Part shown: positions 11,330 to 22,658 of the stretch, piece by piece | Numbering within the stretch: the stretch's first letter is position 1 | Layout: the number at the start of each line of letters is the position of its first letter | From: Symbiodinium natans | Lineage: Eukaryota > Sar > Dinophyceae > Suessiales > Symbiodiniaceae | Direction of reading: 5' to 3' | NCBI GenBank assembly: GCA_905221605.1 | Contig: CAJNDS010002106.1 | Span: forward strand, 479,501 to 543,500 | Length of the DNA: 64,000 nucleotides | Notes under the pieces: model-generated | What the model was told of the DNA's origin: nothing | Database searches by the model: none | The model's input: the letters and a program-made list of their open reading frames with translations, nothing else | Made by a program: the position numbers and the translations under genes

Positions 11330-13802
11330 GTGCTTTTGAGAAGGGAGGGCATCAGAAGCCTCAGGACTCTTTGGGTGGGTAGGGGGAAGGAGGAGGTCGC
11401 ATGGCTCCGAGTCAGCGATTATGGGACTTTATCGAACACCCTTCTTGCAGTGGGACGAGCAGAATCTTTGACGGCGCGTCGGGTACAAGGTTTAGGGGGT
11501 TTAGGGTATAGAGCTTAGGGTACCCTACGGTAGGGATTTACAGTATCATGTACAGGGCATGCGACCCCAACTAAGTCCTTAGGGGTCAGGGTTTAGGGTT
11601 CATTGGGTCACCAGCACCATTCCGCGGCGCCACTTCAGAATCAAAACATGCCCCCCTCCCCCCGCCTCGCCCTGCTTCGCCTTCGGCTGCGACATCTTGG
11701 CACTTGCCTGCTCTACCTCTTTGTCATTGTCGTCCTCAAGGGTTCAGGGTTTAGGGTTTAGGGTTCAAGGGTTTTGGGTTTAGTGTTTAGGTTTAGGGTT
11801 CAAGGGTTTAGGGTTTGGGGTTTAGGGTGTCATCCTCAGGCGAAGGCTTTTCGGGTCAGAGGTCTGCAGGGCTTTACAGCCTTAACTGCTGTACCCCCCT
11901 CTATACCCCCCCCCCCCCCCCCCCTCCTGAGGCTGGGGTTTAGGGTTTAGGGTTTAGGGTTTAGGGTTTAGGGTTTAGGGTTTAGGGTTTAGGGTTTAGG
12001 GTTTAGGGTTTAGGGTTTAGGGTTTAGGGTTTAGGGTTTAGGGTTTAGGGCCCGTTCCTTCTTCAGCGGCTGCGTCGCCAGGCCCCCAGGAGGCACGAAG
12101 GACAGCACTCTCATGCCCCGGCCTGGTTTAGGGTTTAGGGTTTAGGGTTTAGGGTTTAGGGTTTAGGGTTTAGGGCTAGGGCGTTGAGGGTGTTTAGGGC
12201 GAAGGGTTTCCCTGAACACTTCCGGCGCTTTATCCGCCACTCACCCCGGGTGCAGACGAAAGCGGCAGGCCCACAGGTTATATACTTGGAGGTTCATGGC
12301 ACTCATTCACCAATTAGAACTGTACTTATGACTGTGCTTATATCCATATTAGGGCACTCAAGGGGCTTATAAGCAGGTTTTTAGTACAGTTAGAATTGGT
12401 TAAAAAGTACCATGAACCTCCAAGTATAGAAGGTATGATGCAGGTTTTTTTTTGTGGCGCCCCCTCCGTAAGAGCACTGCAAGTGGACCCGCTGGATCTA
12501 CTTGGTAGCCCAGTAGCCATGTTATGATCAGGGCACCAAGGCTATAACCATTGAAGAAATGCTCGATGCTGCCGCGGAACCATTCGCCACCCGTGGCTCC
12601 TTCAGTACGGGTCAGGGTCAATTCCTCTTCAACCCAGTATGACCATGTTTATGGTTAAGCGTGTAGGAAGATCTGTGTGGAGACACCAGTGGCGGGCTTT
12701 GCAGCCAACACATTGGCAAGAACAAAAACTATGAAGGGGCCGCATACATTGCCAGTTTTGGAAGCTGTAAGTGTGCGTAGGTAAGATTTTGCTGTGATTG
12801 CAGTTTCTGCAACTCCCTCATTAACTTTCCAAGTCTCATGAACTTTCCAAGTCACACAATGTTGTCTTGTTCGGCTACCCTTACACTTGCAAGGCTCCAA
12901 CAAAAAAAGTGACGCGGCAAGATTTGCATCCGTGAGGAAGGGGCAGGAGGAACACTGCTCTCCATGTCTGTCATTTACCTTTTGCTGATTTCGAAGGCCT
13001 TATACTTAACGGCTCTTAGTAGTGAATTGGGGAATCTAGGTGCCCTCAAGAAAAGACATGTAGGGGGAGATGAGGTACCGATTTTCCTCATTCCCAAAGT
13101 AGAACTAGCAAGTATAAGGCCTCCCAAACCCGATTTGCTAAACCCTAAACCCTGAACCCTGAAACCTAAACCCTAAACCCTAAACCTTAAACCCTAAGCC
13201 CTGAAAACCCTAAGCCCTAAACCCTAAACCCCTACCCCCTAAACCCTTGAAGAAGTTGAAGTCTCAGGGCAGAGGCTCTGGAGGATCCACCTCCAGGCAA
13301 CTTTAACCCTGAAGCCCAGAGCCCTAGTATCCTGAAGCCCTAAACCCCGAACCCTTGTCAGGGTTCAGGGTTTAGGGTGTAGGGTTTTGGGTTTAGGGGT
13401 GCAGGGCTTAGGGTACAGGTTTTGGGCTTAGGCTTGTATACCGTTCGGGTTTAGGGAATCCGGATAAACGCGAGTTAGGGTTTAGGGTGTGTACCGTGAA
13501 AAGTTCTGCACCCTTCGGGTTTGGGGCTGTTATGTTGCAATCTGCCAAGCTGACACTCAGGACGCACTGCAGGGCAACACGCTGAACAAATCATAGCGCC
13601 TCCTTCGAAACCTAGCAGGACGAAAACATGTTTTTGGGCTTAGGGTTCATTAACCCTAAGCCCTAAGCCCTAAGCCCTAAGCCCTAAACCCTGAACCCTG
13701 AACCCTCAACCCTAAACCCTATTCTACCTTCTGCCGAGGCGCCAGTGACCGCTCAAGCCACGCGGATGCCGGGGCGGTACGCTTCCGCCGACCACCAGCC
13801 AT
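11330..13802 (-). CDS. 5' exons of the methyltransferase gene, or a separate gene just upstream
   Basis: A well-defined first exon lies at 13802-13728: ATG in a GCCATGG context, 25 codons (MAGGRRKRTAPASAWLERSL to RQK), then a GTAGAAT donor. Downstream minus exons include about 13600-13560 (RRRYDLFSVLPC), about 12770-12660 (GNVCGPFIVFVLANVLAA, a likely membrane helix), about 12625-12560 (TEGATGGEWFRGSIEHFFN), about 12110-12050 (VLSFVPPGGLATQPLKKERA), about 11735-11640 (EDDNDKEVEQASAKMSQPKA) and about 11480-11440 (PDAPSKILLVPLQ). They lead in the same direction into the HGNY exon of the methyltransferase. A membrane helix is unusual for BIN3 proteins, so two tandem genes are possible. The first exon is strong; continuity with the methyltransferase is inference. 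Confidence 0.5.
11938..12052 (+). repeat. perfect telomeric array (TTTAGGG)n
   Basis: About 16 identical TTTAGGG units following a C homopolymer of about 17. A second array of about 7 units follows at 12126-12175. Both lie in introns of minus-strand exon chains. Confidence 0.95.
12285..12425. mobile_element. MITE family F4 copy
   Basis: Ends ACTTGGAGGTTCATGG and CCATGAACCTCCAAGT are inverted repeats. An inner pair CAATTAGAACTG and CAGTTAGAATTGG gives a nested fold. No TSD is evident. Confidence 0.8.
12987..13125. mobile_element. single MITE-like element with GGCCTTATACTT ends
   Basis: GGCCTTATACTT at the left is the inverse complement of AAGTATAAGGCC at the right, about 110 bp apart. The interior does not look coding. 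I found no second copy in the window. Confidence 0.5.
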
Positions 13803-13962
13803 GGCGACACAGGCAGCACTATAACACAAAATGCTGGGGTTTAGGGTTTAGGGTTTAGGGTTTAGGGTTTAGGGTTTCGGGTTTAGGGTTTAGGGTTTAG
13901 GGTTTAGGGTTTAGGATAGTTTAGGGTTTAGGGTTCAGGGCTTAGGGTTTAGGGTTTAGGGG

Positions 13963-14796
13963 GATGCCCAGTAGCCTAATTAGGTAGAACAAGGTGCCCT
14001 GTTTGTTTCACAGGCTTTAGGCGGCCTAGGGTTTAGGGTTTGGTCCTGTGAGAACCAAGTATGAGGCCCTTCATTCAGAGAACAAGGAACTGTGCACATT
14101 AAGGTAGGAGGCTGTAGCGCGGTGCACATTAAGGTCCTAAACCCTGAACCCTGAACCCTGAACCCTAAACCGTAAACCGTAAACCCTAAACCCTAAACCC
14201 TAAACCCTAAACCCTAAACCCTAAACCCGAGGCTGTAGGGTTGATGAAAGTGCGAGTGTTCCTTGCAGCTTTGGGGGTTCTCAAGGCCGTAGGAGTGTGG
14301 GCCGTTCAACAGGAACCGTCTATGGCGACTGCAGCGCGTCTAGAAGGACCCCGAAGGCCTCGAAGTACATGCTTCAAACCCACAGAGAGAGAGAGAGAGA
14401 GAGAGAGAAAAAACAAAAAAAGAGAGAGATGGAGAGACCCACCTCACTATAGCAACGGCAACTATGCGGAGGGAACAGAGAACCTAAGGTATGCAACTCA
14501 TAATCCATTTGAGGCAAGGCCCTCATACCTCTACTTACAGCTAGCACAGGGGCCCCCTCGGTTGCCAACAAGGTCTTTCCTGAATCCGAACCCTCCTAAA
14601 CCATCCAAACCTAAACACCCTAAACCCTAAACCCCAAACCCCAAACCCTAAACCCTAAACCCCAAACCCTAAACCCCAAACCCTAACCCTAATCCCTAAA
14701 CCCAAAAAAAAACGACGGCCTTGCGGAGGTTGAGCCGCGCTCTTGGCCTCGCGTCCCGCACAGGGAGGTTTGATGGGGGAACATGGGCACCTTAAG
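13963..14796 (+). CDS. small plus-strand multi-exon gene, divergent from the 13802 start
   Basis: Exon islands on the plus strand: ATG at 13963 (MPSSLI then a GTAGAA donor), about 14052-14104 (TKYEALHSENKELCTLR, coiled-coil-like, GTAGGA donor), about 14455-14493 (NGNYAEGTENL, GTATGC donor), about 14548-14577 (TGAPSVANK, GTCTTT donor) and a last exon about 14716-14796 (TALRRLSRALGLASRTG onward to TAA). Joins keep frame where I could test them. The putative first exon resembles the end of an F2 MITE, so the start is uncertain. A GA microsatellite lies in one intron. Function not recognised. Confidence 0.4.
14384..14432 (+). repeat. GA microsatellite
   Basis: (GA)n of about ten units followed by imperfect GA-rich sequence, inside an intron of the plus-strand gene. 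Confidence 0.9.
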
Positions 14797-15022
14797 CCCT
14801 ATTTTATGGTTGGGTTTGGGTTTAGGGTTTAGGGTTTAGGGTTTAGGGTTTGGGGTTTTGGGTTTGGGGTTTAGGGTTTGGGGTTTAGGGTTTAGGGTTT
14901 GGGGTTTGGGGTTTAGGGTTTAGGGCTTGGGGTTTAGGGTTTCGGGTTTGGGGTTTAGGGTTTCGGGGACTGTAGGGTCTATACCCTAAACCCTCAACCC
15001 CAGCCTCTGAAGAATTCTACTA

Positions 15023-18000
15023 CGGGATAAAGGGCCCTCCAGCAAGGCACTCGAATAGATGGAACAAGCCACAGCTGTGCAGGTAAATGGACAGACGGAA
15101 CGGCGCATAGAAGGGGAGACAAACAGAGAAATCAGCATCCGACAAGCTCTTGCGCACGAGCACGACACCCAGTTCCCGATTTCCTTTTGTGGTCTCAAAC
15201 CCTAAACCCTAAACTAACCCTAAACCCTGAACCCTGAACCCTGAACCCTGAACCCTGAACCCTGAACCCTGAACCCTGAACCCTGAACCCTAAACCCTAA
15301 ACCCTAAACCCTAAACCCTAAACCCTACAGGAACGGAAGGGGGGCAGCTCAGCTCTCGGACGTTCAGGATGCAGAGTTTAGGGGGTTTGTCCGGAAGCAT
15401 GCTCAGGAAGGGCTCCTAAACCCTAAACCCTAAACCCTAAACACTAAACCCTAAACCCTAAACCCTAAAAGGCGAAGCTCCGCAGGCCTTCATTGCCCGA
15501 GTCAACCCCGAGCCGCTCCGCAGTACCGCTTGACCTTGATTCGGGTTTAGGGTTTAGGGTTTAGGGTTTGGGGTTTGGGGTTTGGGGTTTATGGTGTAGG
15601 GGTTTAGGGGTCCAGGGTTTTAGGGTCTTGGGGCTTAAGGGTTGAAGGGGGAATTTGAGGCGCTGTAAGATTGAATCCTTAGGGAGGAGGCTCTGGTTCA
15701 GGGGGTCTCAGGCCCAGCCAGGACTTGGGCGGTGTAAGGCCTAGACGTCCATGGGATGGAGCTGGCATCAAGGGAATCATACTCGGAGCCCTGAGGATGT
15801 ACCCCTAAGGGGTTCCCTTAATGCACTCCTACTATGGCCCTTCTATTCCCTGAGAGGATCTTGAAAGAAACGGTCCCCAAACCCAAGGGTACAAGCTTAG
15901 GGGTCCAAGGGACCCTAAACCCTAAACCCTAAACCCTAAACCCTAAACCCTAAACCCTAAACCCTAAACCCTAAACCCTAAACCCTAAACCCTAAACCCT
16001 AAACCCTAAACCCTAAACCCTAAACCCTGGCAAGGCTTCGGGGCTTCGGGGCCCGTGATCTCCGTCGGAGAAGACTTCCTGTAAGACCTGCCCTGAGCAG
16101 TCAAACTACCAACGACATCGAAAACACTACCCCCTAAACCCTAAACCCTAAAACCCTACACCCCTAAAACCCCAAAACCCCAAAACCCCCAAAAAAGCTT
16201 AAACCCCTACGCCCTGAGCCCTTTACACCCTGCACCCCTTTGTTGAATTCACCTTCCGCCCCCGCCTAGAACATCCCGGCCAAGTAGCCCGAAACCCTGA
16301 GCCCTAAACCCCAAACCCCAAACCCTAAACCCTAAACCCAAAAAAGCTCCGGCCAAGTAGCCCTAAACCCTAAACCCTAAACCCTAAACCCTAAACCCTA
16401 AACCCTAAACCCTAAACCCAGCAGAGCTCCGGCCAAGTAGCGGGAGCTGCTGAAAGCGACCACGCCCAAACCCCAAGCAATCACCAGGAGCTGCATGCCT
16501 TGGGGAGGGTTTAGGGTTTAGGGTTAGGGTTTAGGGTTTAGGGTTTAGGGTTTAGGGTTTATAAGGCTTGGCGTTTAGGGTTTTGGGGATGTAGGGTTTC
16601 TAGGGGACGGGTGGTCGGTTGTCTATAATCTCTCAATTGAGTGAAGCCCCCCGCGCCCCGCCCCCGCCCCCCACCCCCCCCGCCTCAGCGACCTCTAATT
16701 TGCTTGATTCATGGGTTTAGAGACCTAAACCCCTGACCCCTTCTGGGCACTGGACTGACCCCAAACCCTATAGATCCTCAAGCCTCCCTCTCTTCCTCCC
16801 GTTTAGGGTCACGGGCTTAGGGTTTGGGGTTTTGGGTAACCTGAAACTCTACCGTCCCACCTCCCTTAAAGCCCTCAAGCTTACGGCCTACCCCCGCCCC
16901 CGCGCAACCTAGCGCTGCTGCACGAGTACATAGTCCAGGGTTGGGGTTACGAGTCTTAATCCCTTGACATAGGACGTCGATGCACTTGGTTCCCTCCCCG
17001 CAGCCTGCCAACCTCCTCTCCAGCCAAGCCAGCAACACCCAACACCCTAAACCCTAAACCCTAAACCGCTGGCTTCAGGTTCCGGGTGCACAAGGCTTCC
17101 TCGTGCGAAGCCCAAGGGGCAGTACCAGGGAATCGACTCGGTACCCACCGCTGCCTCGGCCAGCTGCAGCTTCATCGGCTTGGGGGGGGGGGGGGGGGGT
17201 AGGGTTTAGGATTTAGGGTTTAGGGTTTTAGGGCAAAAACCCCAAACCCTACCCAGCGTAAGCTCTAATCTCAAACAGAAACATAACGGCTACTGTAAGT
17301 GTATAACACAAGATCAAAACCCTAGACCCTGCACTTCCCCCCCCCCCCCCCCTGTGAGCCCTAATTTGCAACCCTAGAATCCCCAGAAACCCTAGGAGGT
17401 CAGTATAAGCTTCCGTTTGCCACCCACCTAGCTTGAACTGATCGTGCACTTCGCCACTACGCAGGGAACCCACGTAACATTACGGAGCGGTGGGTTGAGG
17501 GGCTGGGGGGTCGTAAATCCTACGCCCTGGGTTTAGGGTTTAGGGTTTAACCCTAAACCGGAGGGGGGGGGGGGGGGGCAGAAGGGTGCCAGGCTTGCGG
17601 GTGAGGTGAGCTCTGATTTGCTGCAAGGCGCAGGACCAACATCGAGAATGCCCATGATGAACCTCAGCACAACAAGCCCCGGGAGGGGAAACTTTTTGGT
17701 TTAGGGTTTAGGGTTTAGAGTTTAGGGTTTAGGGTTTAGGATTAGACCTTATTTTTGGAGTGGCCATGGGGCTTAGGGTTCACCCTTGCCCCCGCCAAGC
17801 CACCTAAACCCCGACGGTACTTCATTAAAGTAAGGTGTATATGCGTTAGGGGAGGGTTTTAGGGTTTAGGGCTTAGGGCTGAAACCCCGGATTGCAGCCC
17901 TGAAAGCGGTATAGGGCCTACTTCACCGCCGCCCTGAAAGAGGAAAACGCCTCGCTGAAGTAGGGCTTCTGCGGGCAGCGCACTGCCCCCACCCTAAACC

Positions 18001-21000
18001 CTGAACCCTCTAACTCCCGAAATCCTCAACCCTAAGCTTGGCCCTAACCCCTAAAGCCGTTAAAGCCTCTACCCTCAATTCAATAGTTCACATGGCGGCT
18101 TCTGAATACCTCTTCTGGGATCCTTATCATAAGGGAATCGCACTATTTGTTGGGGTCGATAATGGGGTGTCCCTTATTTTCGCAACCCCGCACATGGCAA
18201 GAAGCATCCTGGACACCCCAATCTCTAAACCTTAAACCCGAAACCCTAAGCCCTCAACCCCAAACCCTGAACACTAAACCCCAAACCCGAAACCCTAAAC
18301 CAAGAAGCATGGGCACGGTGAGGATCCAGAGGCTCCGCGTGAAGAGGTTCGCCCAGTTAAAGACGTAGCCGACTTCGCCTTAAGGGGGACAGAGGGGGTT
18401 TAGGGTCTAGGGTTTGGGGTTTAGGATTTAGGGTTTGGGGTTTGGGGTTTAGGGTTTAGGGTTTGGGGGTTAGTGTTTGGGGTCTAGGGTGCTAGCCAGG
18501 GCTTTGCCCAGTTTGTTTAACAGCGAAAAGCCAAGTAGCGTAGGAAAAAAAGGCTGCCCTGTTTGGTTTAAAGGGGTGGGGTTAAGGATTGAGCATAAGG
18601 CTCAGAATTTGGTTGGGACTTAGAAGGCTAACTTTGCAGGGCTTAGGGTTTCAAGCGTGGAGGTTAGGGTTCAAAGTTGGGCTGTAGGATGCAGGCTTCA
18701 CGGGCTTTAGGAAACACTATAAGCCCTAAACCCTTCTTGCATTCTGTTGAAACCATTCTGACGCAGGAGCCCCTAGAAAAAAAGAAGCTTCAGTGTGCCG
18801 TCATGCTCATTCCTAACACCCTACAAAACACATAAGCTAAATCCTACCCTGGTTTAGGGTTCTTAGGGCTTCGGGACTCCACACCCTTGTGGATTTCTAT
18901 AAAACTACTGTCCAGGAATGGACAACAGAGACCCGCCCTCCCGCCCCCCCCCCTCCCCAGTCTCTTGAAAGGTGAGGATCCGAATCCCTTGGGGGTTTAG
19001 GGTTCAGGGGATGCGAAGCTCTAGAGGTCTTAGGATCTACGGGAGAAGGGTTAAGGGTTGAGGTTTAGGGTTTCGGGCTCTGGCAGATGTTCACGGCCCA
19101 GTTGCAACAGAAGGCTTCGAAGCTTAGGGTGTGTAGGGTTTAGGGTTTAGGGTTTAGGGTTTAGGGTTTAGGGTTTAGGGTTTAGGGTTTAGGGTTTAGG
19201 GTTTAGGGTTTAGGGTTTAGGGTTTAGGGTTTAGACTTAAGGATCCGGCGCCCAACTTTGGGGGGGGGGGGGGGGGGGGAGGTGGTTGAGGGCTTGAGGG
19301 GGGTATTTGAGGGGTTCGAAATCGAGAGTTTGGCCTCTGTCTCTCCTGCATCCGACAGCTCAGGGCCTAAATCCTGAGCCCAACATCCTCAAAGTGAAAA
19401 CCCCATGTCCTAACCCAAAAACATACCCTTACGGGACAACACATATAGGTCGCCGGCCCCCACTGGGGTAGGTTTGGGGGGGCCCGAAAAAACAAAAAAT
19501 CTCAATGGCTTTAAATCAGGATTATATAGGGACTATATGGCGCAACAAAATCTAAGCAAATATGTTCAAACCTACCCTGGTCAGTTATCGTTCCAACGAG
19601 TACTCGAAACCCTACACCTCCAAAACCGCTCCCAAACCTCCCCAAAATTTAGGTCTTTTTTTTGTTTGTTTTATTTTTTTTTGGGGGGGGGTACAGTAGG
19701 GTTTAGGGTTTTTCGGGTTCAGGGTTTATGGTTCGGTAACCGCAGCGGGGGGGGGGGGGGGGCCGGGGGCCGGGGTCTAGGTAATCCTGCGCGAGCCAGG
19801 TTGCGACCATAGTGCTCCATGATGCACCTGTGGTTGTGAAACAAACCCTAAACCTTAAACCCTAAACCCTAAACCCTAAACCAAGTGATAAGAGCTCGAC
19901 ACTTCAGAGCTTCCTACCTTGATGGCCAAATGAACCCTAAATTTGGGGGGCCATATACCCCATGCTACGAAAGTCCCCACAAAGGTGTGTGGCCACTGTG
20001 TCCCCAGGGAAGGGTTGTGTGGTCAACAGCTTTCAGTGCCGGATGCGTTTGTAGCTTCAGGGCTTGATTTTTTGCAAGACTTGTATGAAGGGTTGGGATG
20101 CTCCCCCTAAAACGAGCCGTCCTTGATAGAAATTGTAACAGGGGGTACTATAATCCCTATTAAGGACTGTTAGTCTAAGGGAGAACATCCCAAATTCAGG
20201 GTCCTACGAGGATTCAGGGAAACGTCCTGAATCACACCGATCCGCTTTGGGACAGATCCCTCGACCACCCAAAGCCCTTCTGCGTCCCTAGTCGACCCTA
20301 AACCCTAAACCCTAAACCCGAATAGTGGGCTTCCTGTCGGTTTTCTGGGGGGCTTACTGGTCGCTGTAGGGTGCTATCGAGGCGCAAGGGAAGATGTGCT
20401 TTTTTGTCTCCCCCCTACATGGCATTGTTAAGGGCTAGAGAAGGTACCTAATTCCCTGATTGCCTACCAAGAGCCAGCAAGTGTAACATAGGGGGCCTTT
20501 TTTAGAAAGGGTGCTGTGGGTTCTTACAGGATATCTATATAGGGGCCATAAGGAATACCCGTAGTAAATATGCCGAACCTAAACCCTAAACCCTAAACCC
20601 TAAACCCTAAACCCTTATTGTGGCTTCTTTGCTCCCCAGGTGCCTCTCCACCACACCGCCAGTTGGAGGGGGAAGGAGGCGCAACGCCCACAAAGCCTCC
20701 ATCAAGCCCACGCAACTCGTGGTTTTTTATAAGCTCTATTGGCCTGTGGGATCCCTAAACCCTAAACCCTAAGCCCTAAACCCTAAACCCTAAACCCTAC
20801 TGGTGCATCTTCTCCGCATTCCTACAGGGCCACAAACCGGAACGTTTCGGGCTGCCTGGGTTGTCGCTTCTACTGGCTTCGGGCTCTTGGCGAATCAAGT
20901 GATTAAGATTCCTACCTCGATCTAAGGTTGTACCCCTATAAGTCTCCCTTAACATGCGCTGAATATGGCCCTATCATTTTCTGAGGGATCTTTAACGAAG

Positions 21001-21380
21001 GGTCCCCAAAAACCCAAGGACACAACCTTAGGCTCCAAGATGCTGCCCCCATGAATCGTGGGCCTCTCCGCCCTGCAGCCTAAGCCCTGCACAGGTAGGT
21101 TGAGGTTGACATAAAGGCTTCAGGGGCTTTTAGGGCTTTTCGGGCTCAGAGGGTTATTCGGGCGTAGTTTCTCAGAGTTTTAGGGTTTTAGGGGTTTAGC
21201 CGGGGTGGTGCACGATCCTTGGCTGCAGACCCACGTGAAGGTCTCGCAAGTCATGCCGGTTTAGGGTTTAGGGTTCAGGGTTTAGGGTTTAGGGTTTAGG
21301 GTTTAGGGTTTAGGGCACCTTCCGCCAGATCGGAGCGTGCTTGTCTGACAACTCGCTCAAAACCTTGGCTGTGCTGGGTG

Positions 21381-21411
<31 letters not shown>

Positions 21412-22570
21412 GTATGTATTTGTGTGTATATATATATATATGTGTGTGTGTATATTTGTATATAAATATATATAAATATATATATAAATATATATATGTA
21501 AATGGATAGATAGATAGGCTTTGGGCTTTGGCCACGCGTCGTCTGCGTGCCGTGCAAGAAACAAGCTCACTAGTCATGCATACCTGAGAACAACACATGA
21601 AACCTAAACACTAAGCCGGAAACCCTAACCCTAAACCCCGACGTTACTGCGCCAATCCTTCGAGGGCGTAGCTTGTCCCCGAGGCCCCAATGAAAAAGCA
21701 AAACACCCTGAGCCCTAAACCCTCAACTGGAACACCAAGCGATTCCAGACCCAGGTGTAGCCTAGGAATTAAAAGGGTACCCTAAACCCGAAACCCTAAG
21801 CCCTCAACCCCGAACCCTTCTTGGTTCAAAGGGGAACCTAGACCCTAACGACAAAAGGAATCAGGGCCTACTCTGGGTCCTTGTTATTTTAAACGGTCTG
21901 AGTTTTAGAGACATTTGGTTGTAGTCATAACGCCCGCAATAACAAGAATGTTGCTGTATGGGGGTTGCGGAACATAGGGGTACCCTTTTGGGGGCCCTGA
22001 GGGGATTCTGTTCTATTTGGGGGTTACACCGATGTTGGGAAATACCCATATCCGGCTGCGGTTCGTTCGGTCCCGAGATCCTTTTGCCCCCCTAAGCTTG
22101 GGATGTTGCCCCCGTTAATTGTACCAACAGTCCTGAATGAGGATTCTAAAATTAGGGGGAGCATCCCAACCCCCCTAAACCCTAAACCCTAAACCCTAAA
22201 CCCTAAACCCTAAACCCTAAACCCTAAACCCTAAACCCTACATTACTAAACCCTCAACCCAAGGCCTCCTTAAGCTCTGGCCTCAAAGCTCGAAGATTCA
22301 CTCTTGGCGGGCCCCAAGACCCTACGAGAAAGGTTCCGAGGATTTTTTTCTAGGAGCCTAGGAATAAACGGGTATCCTTTTTGGCTAACAAAGGGCTTAT
22401 GACAGAACCTAAACTGGAAACAAAGGGAATACCCTAAACCCTAAAACCTGAAACCCTAAACACTAAACCCTAACAATGAGGGTCTACTCATGGTCCTAGT
22501 TTTTGCTGAGCCCTGAGGGCCACACGATGGCGGAGGCGACATCGCCTTGGCTTGCAGCCAGAGTTGGCAT
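15023..22570 (-). CDS. long exon chain encoding a multi-pass membrane protein (unknown)
   Basis: Minus-strand islands with strong coding character run from about 22570 to 15023. Hydrophobic segments include about 18385-18303 ([20 protein letters not shown]), about 17690-17590 ([15 protein letters not shown]), about 17270-17230 ([14 protein letters not shown]), about 16500-16425 ([20 protein letters not shown]) and the last exon 15195-15023 ([20 protein letters not shown] to stop TAG). Soluble pieces include about 17175-17060 ([19 protein letters not shown]), about 21375-21315 ([15 protein letters not shown] with a GTGCCC donor) and about 20300-20215 ([18 protein letters not shown]). A candidate start is ATG at 22570 ([17 protein letters not shown]). 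Several hydrophobic stretches suggest a transporter or channel, but I recognise no family, and more than one gene may be present. Confidence 0.45.
15780..15915. mobile_element. MITE family F7 copy
   Basis: Shares GTACCCCTA, CTCCCTTAA-type, GGATCTT and GGTCCCCAAA-CCCAAGG blocks in the same order with a second copy at about 20915-21035. The two are clearly related but diverged. Confidence 0.6.
15911..16029 (-). repeat. perfect telomeric array (CCCTAAA)n
   Basis: About 17 identical CCCTAAA units, immediately downstream of the F7 MITE and inside the membrane-protein region. Confidence 0.95.
16277..16444. repeat. exon-end sequence repeated between telomeric arrays
   Basis: GCTCCGGCCAAGTAG occurs at 16345-16360 and 16426-16440, and a shorter copy CCGGCCAAGTAGCCC at 16277-16291. 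The copies are separated by telomeric blocks. On the minus strand the 16424-16444 copy is the end of an exon ([10 protein letters not shown]). It looks like a target duplication produced when the arrays were inserted. Confidence 0.85.
19137..19234 (+). repeat. perfect telomeric array (TTTAGGG)n
   Basis: About 14 identical units. A run of 21 G follows about 25 bp later at 19259-19279. Confidence 0.95.
20094..20191. mobile_element. MITE family F1 copy, complete
   Basis: Ends TTGGGATGCTCCCCC and GGGAGAACATCCCAA with the family interior AGTCCTT/GGACTGTTAGT inverted symmetry. Flanks ATGAAGGG and ATTCAGGG match at 6 of 8 positions, compatible with an aged 8-bp target duplication. Confidence 0.85.
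21376..21500. repeat. TA/TG microsatellite
   Basis: Long TA-rich tract with GTGTGT and TAAATA interruptions, ending in a GATAGATAGATA stretch. It lies in the intron between minus exons reading [16 protein letters not shown] and [15 protein letters not shown]. Other TA tracts are at 26399-26463, 25060-25135 and 55602-55632. Confidence 0.95.
21747..21893. mobile_element. MITE family F2 copy split by telomeric repeats
   Basis: Begins CCAGACCCAGGTGTAGCCTAGGAAT, is interrupted at 21780-21818 by ACCCTAAACCC-type repeats, then resumes with TTGGTTCAAAGGGGAACCTAG and ends CTACTCTGGGTCCTTG. The telomeric block lies inside the element. Confidence 0.75.
21970..22060. mobile_element. MITE family F5 copy
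   Basis: Carries AATAGGGGTACCC-like and GGGGATTCTGTTCTATTTGGGG blocks closely matching the 48181-48285 copy. Confidence 0.65.
22097..22173. mobile_element. MITE family F1 copy, short
   Basis: Ends CTTGGGATGTTGCCCCC and GGGGGAGCATCCCAA with the internal CCAACAGTCCTGAAT core. It sits between C-runs that open a long (CCCTAAA)n array at 22184-22240. Confidence 0.75.
22340..22505. mobile_element. MITE family F2 copy split by telomeric repeats
   Basis: The left part (AGCCTAGGAATAAACGGGTATCC, AACAAAGGGCTTATG, AGAACCTAAAC) and right part (AATGAGGGTCTACTCATGGTCCTAG) of F2 are separated by ACCCTAAACCC-type repeats at about 22433-22480. Confidence 0.75.
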
Positions 22571-22658
22571 GCGGTTTAGGGTTGAGGGTTCTGATTCAGT
22601 GTTTAGGGTTTAGGATTTTGGGTCCATAGAGTGTGCGTGTGTGTGTGCATTCGGTGAA

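Noticed and set aside
21296-21598. Open frames of up to 100 codons rich in IYIYIY
   Set aside because: They are translations of a TA microsatellite. Only the flanking parts ([11 protein letters not shown] and [13 protein letters not shown]) look coding.
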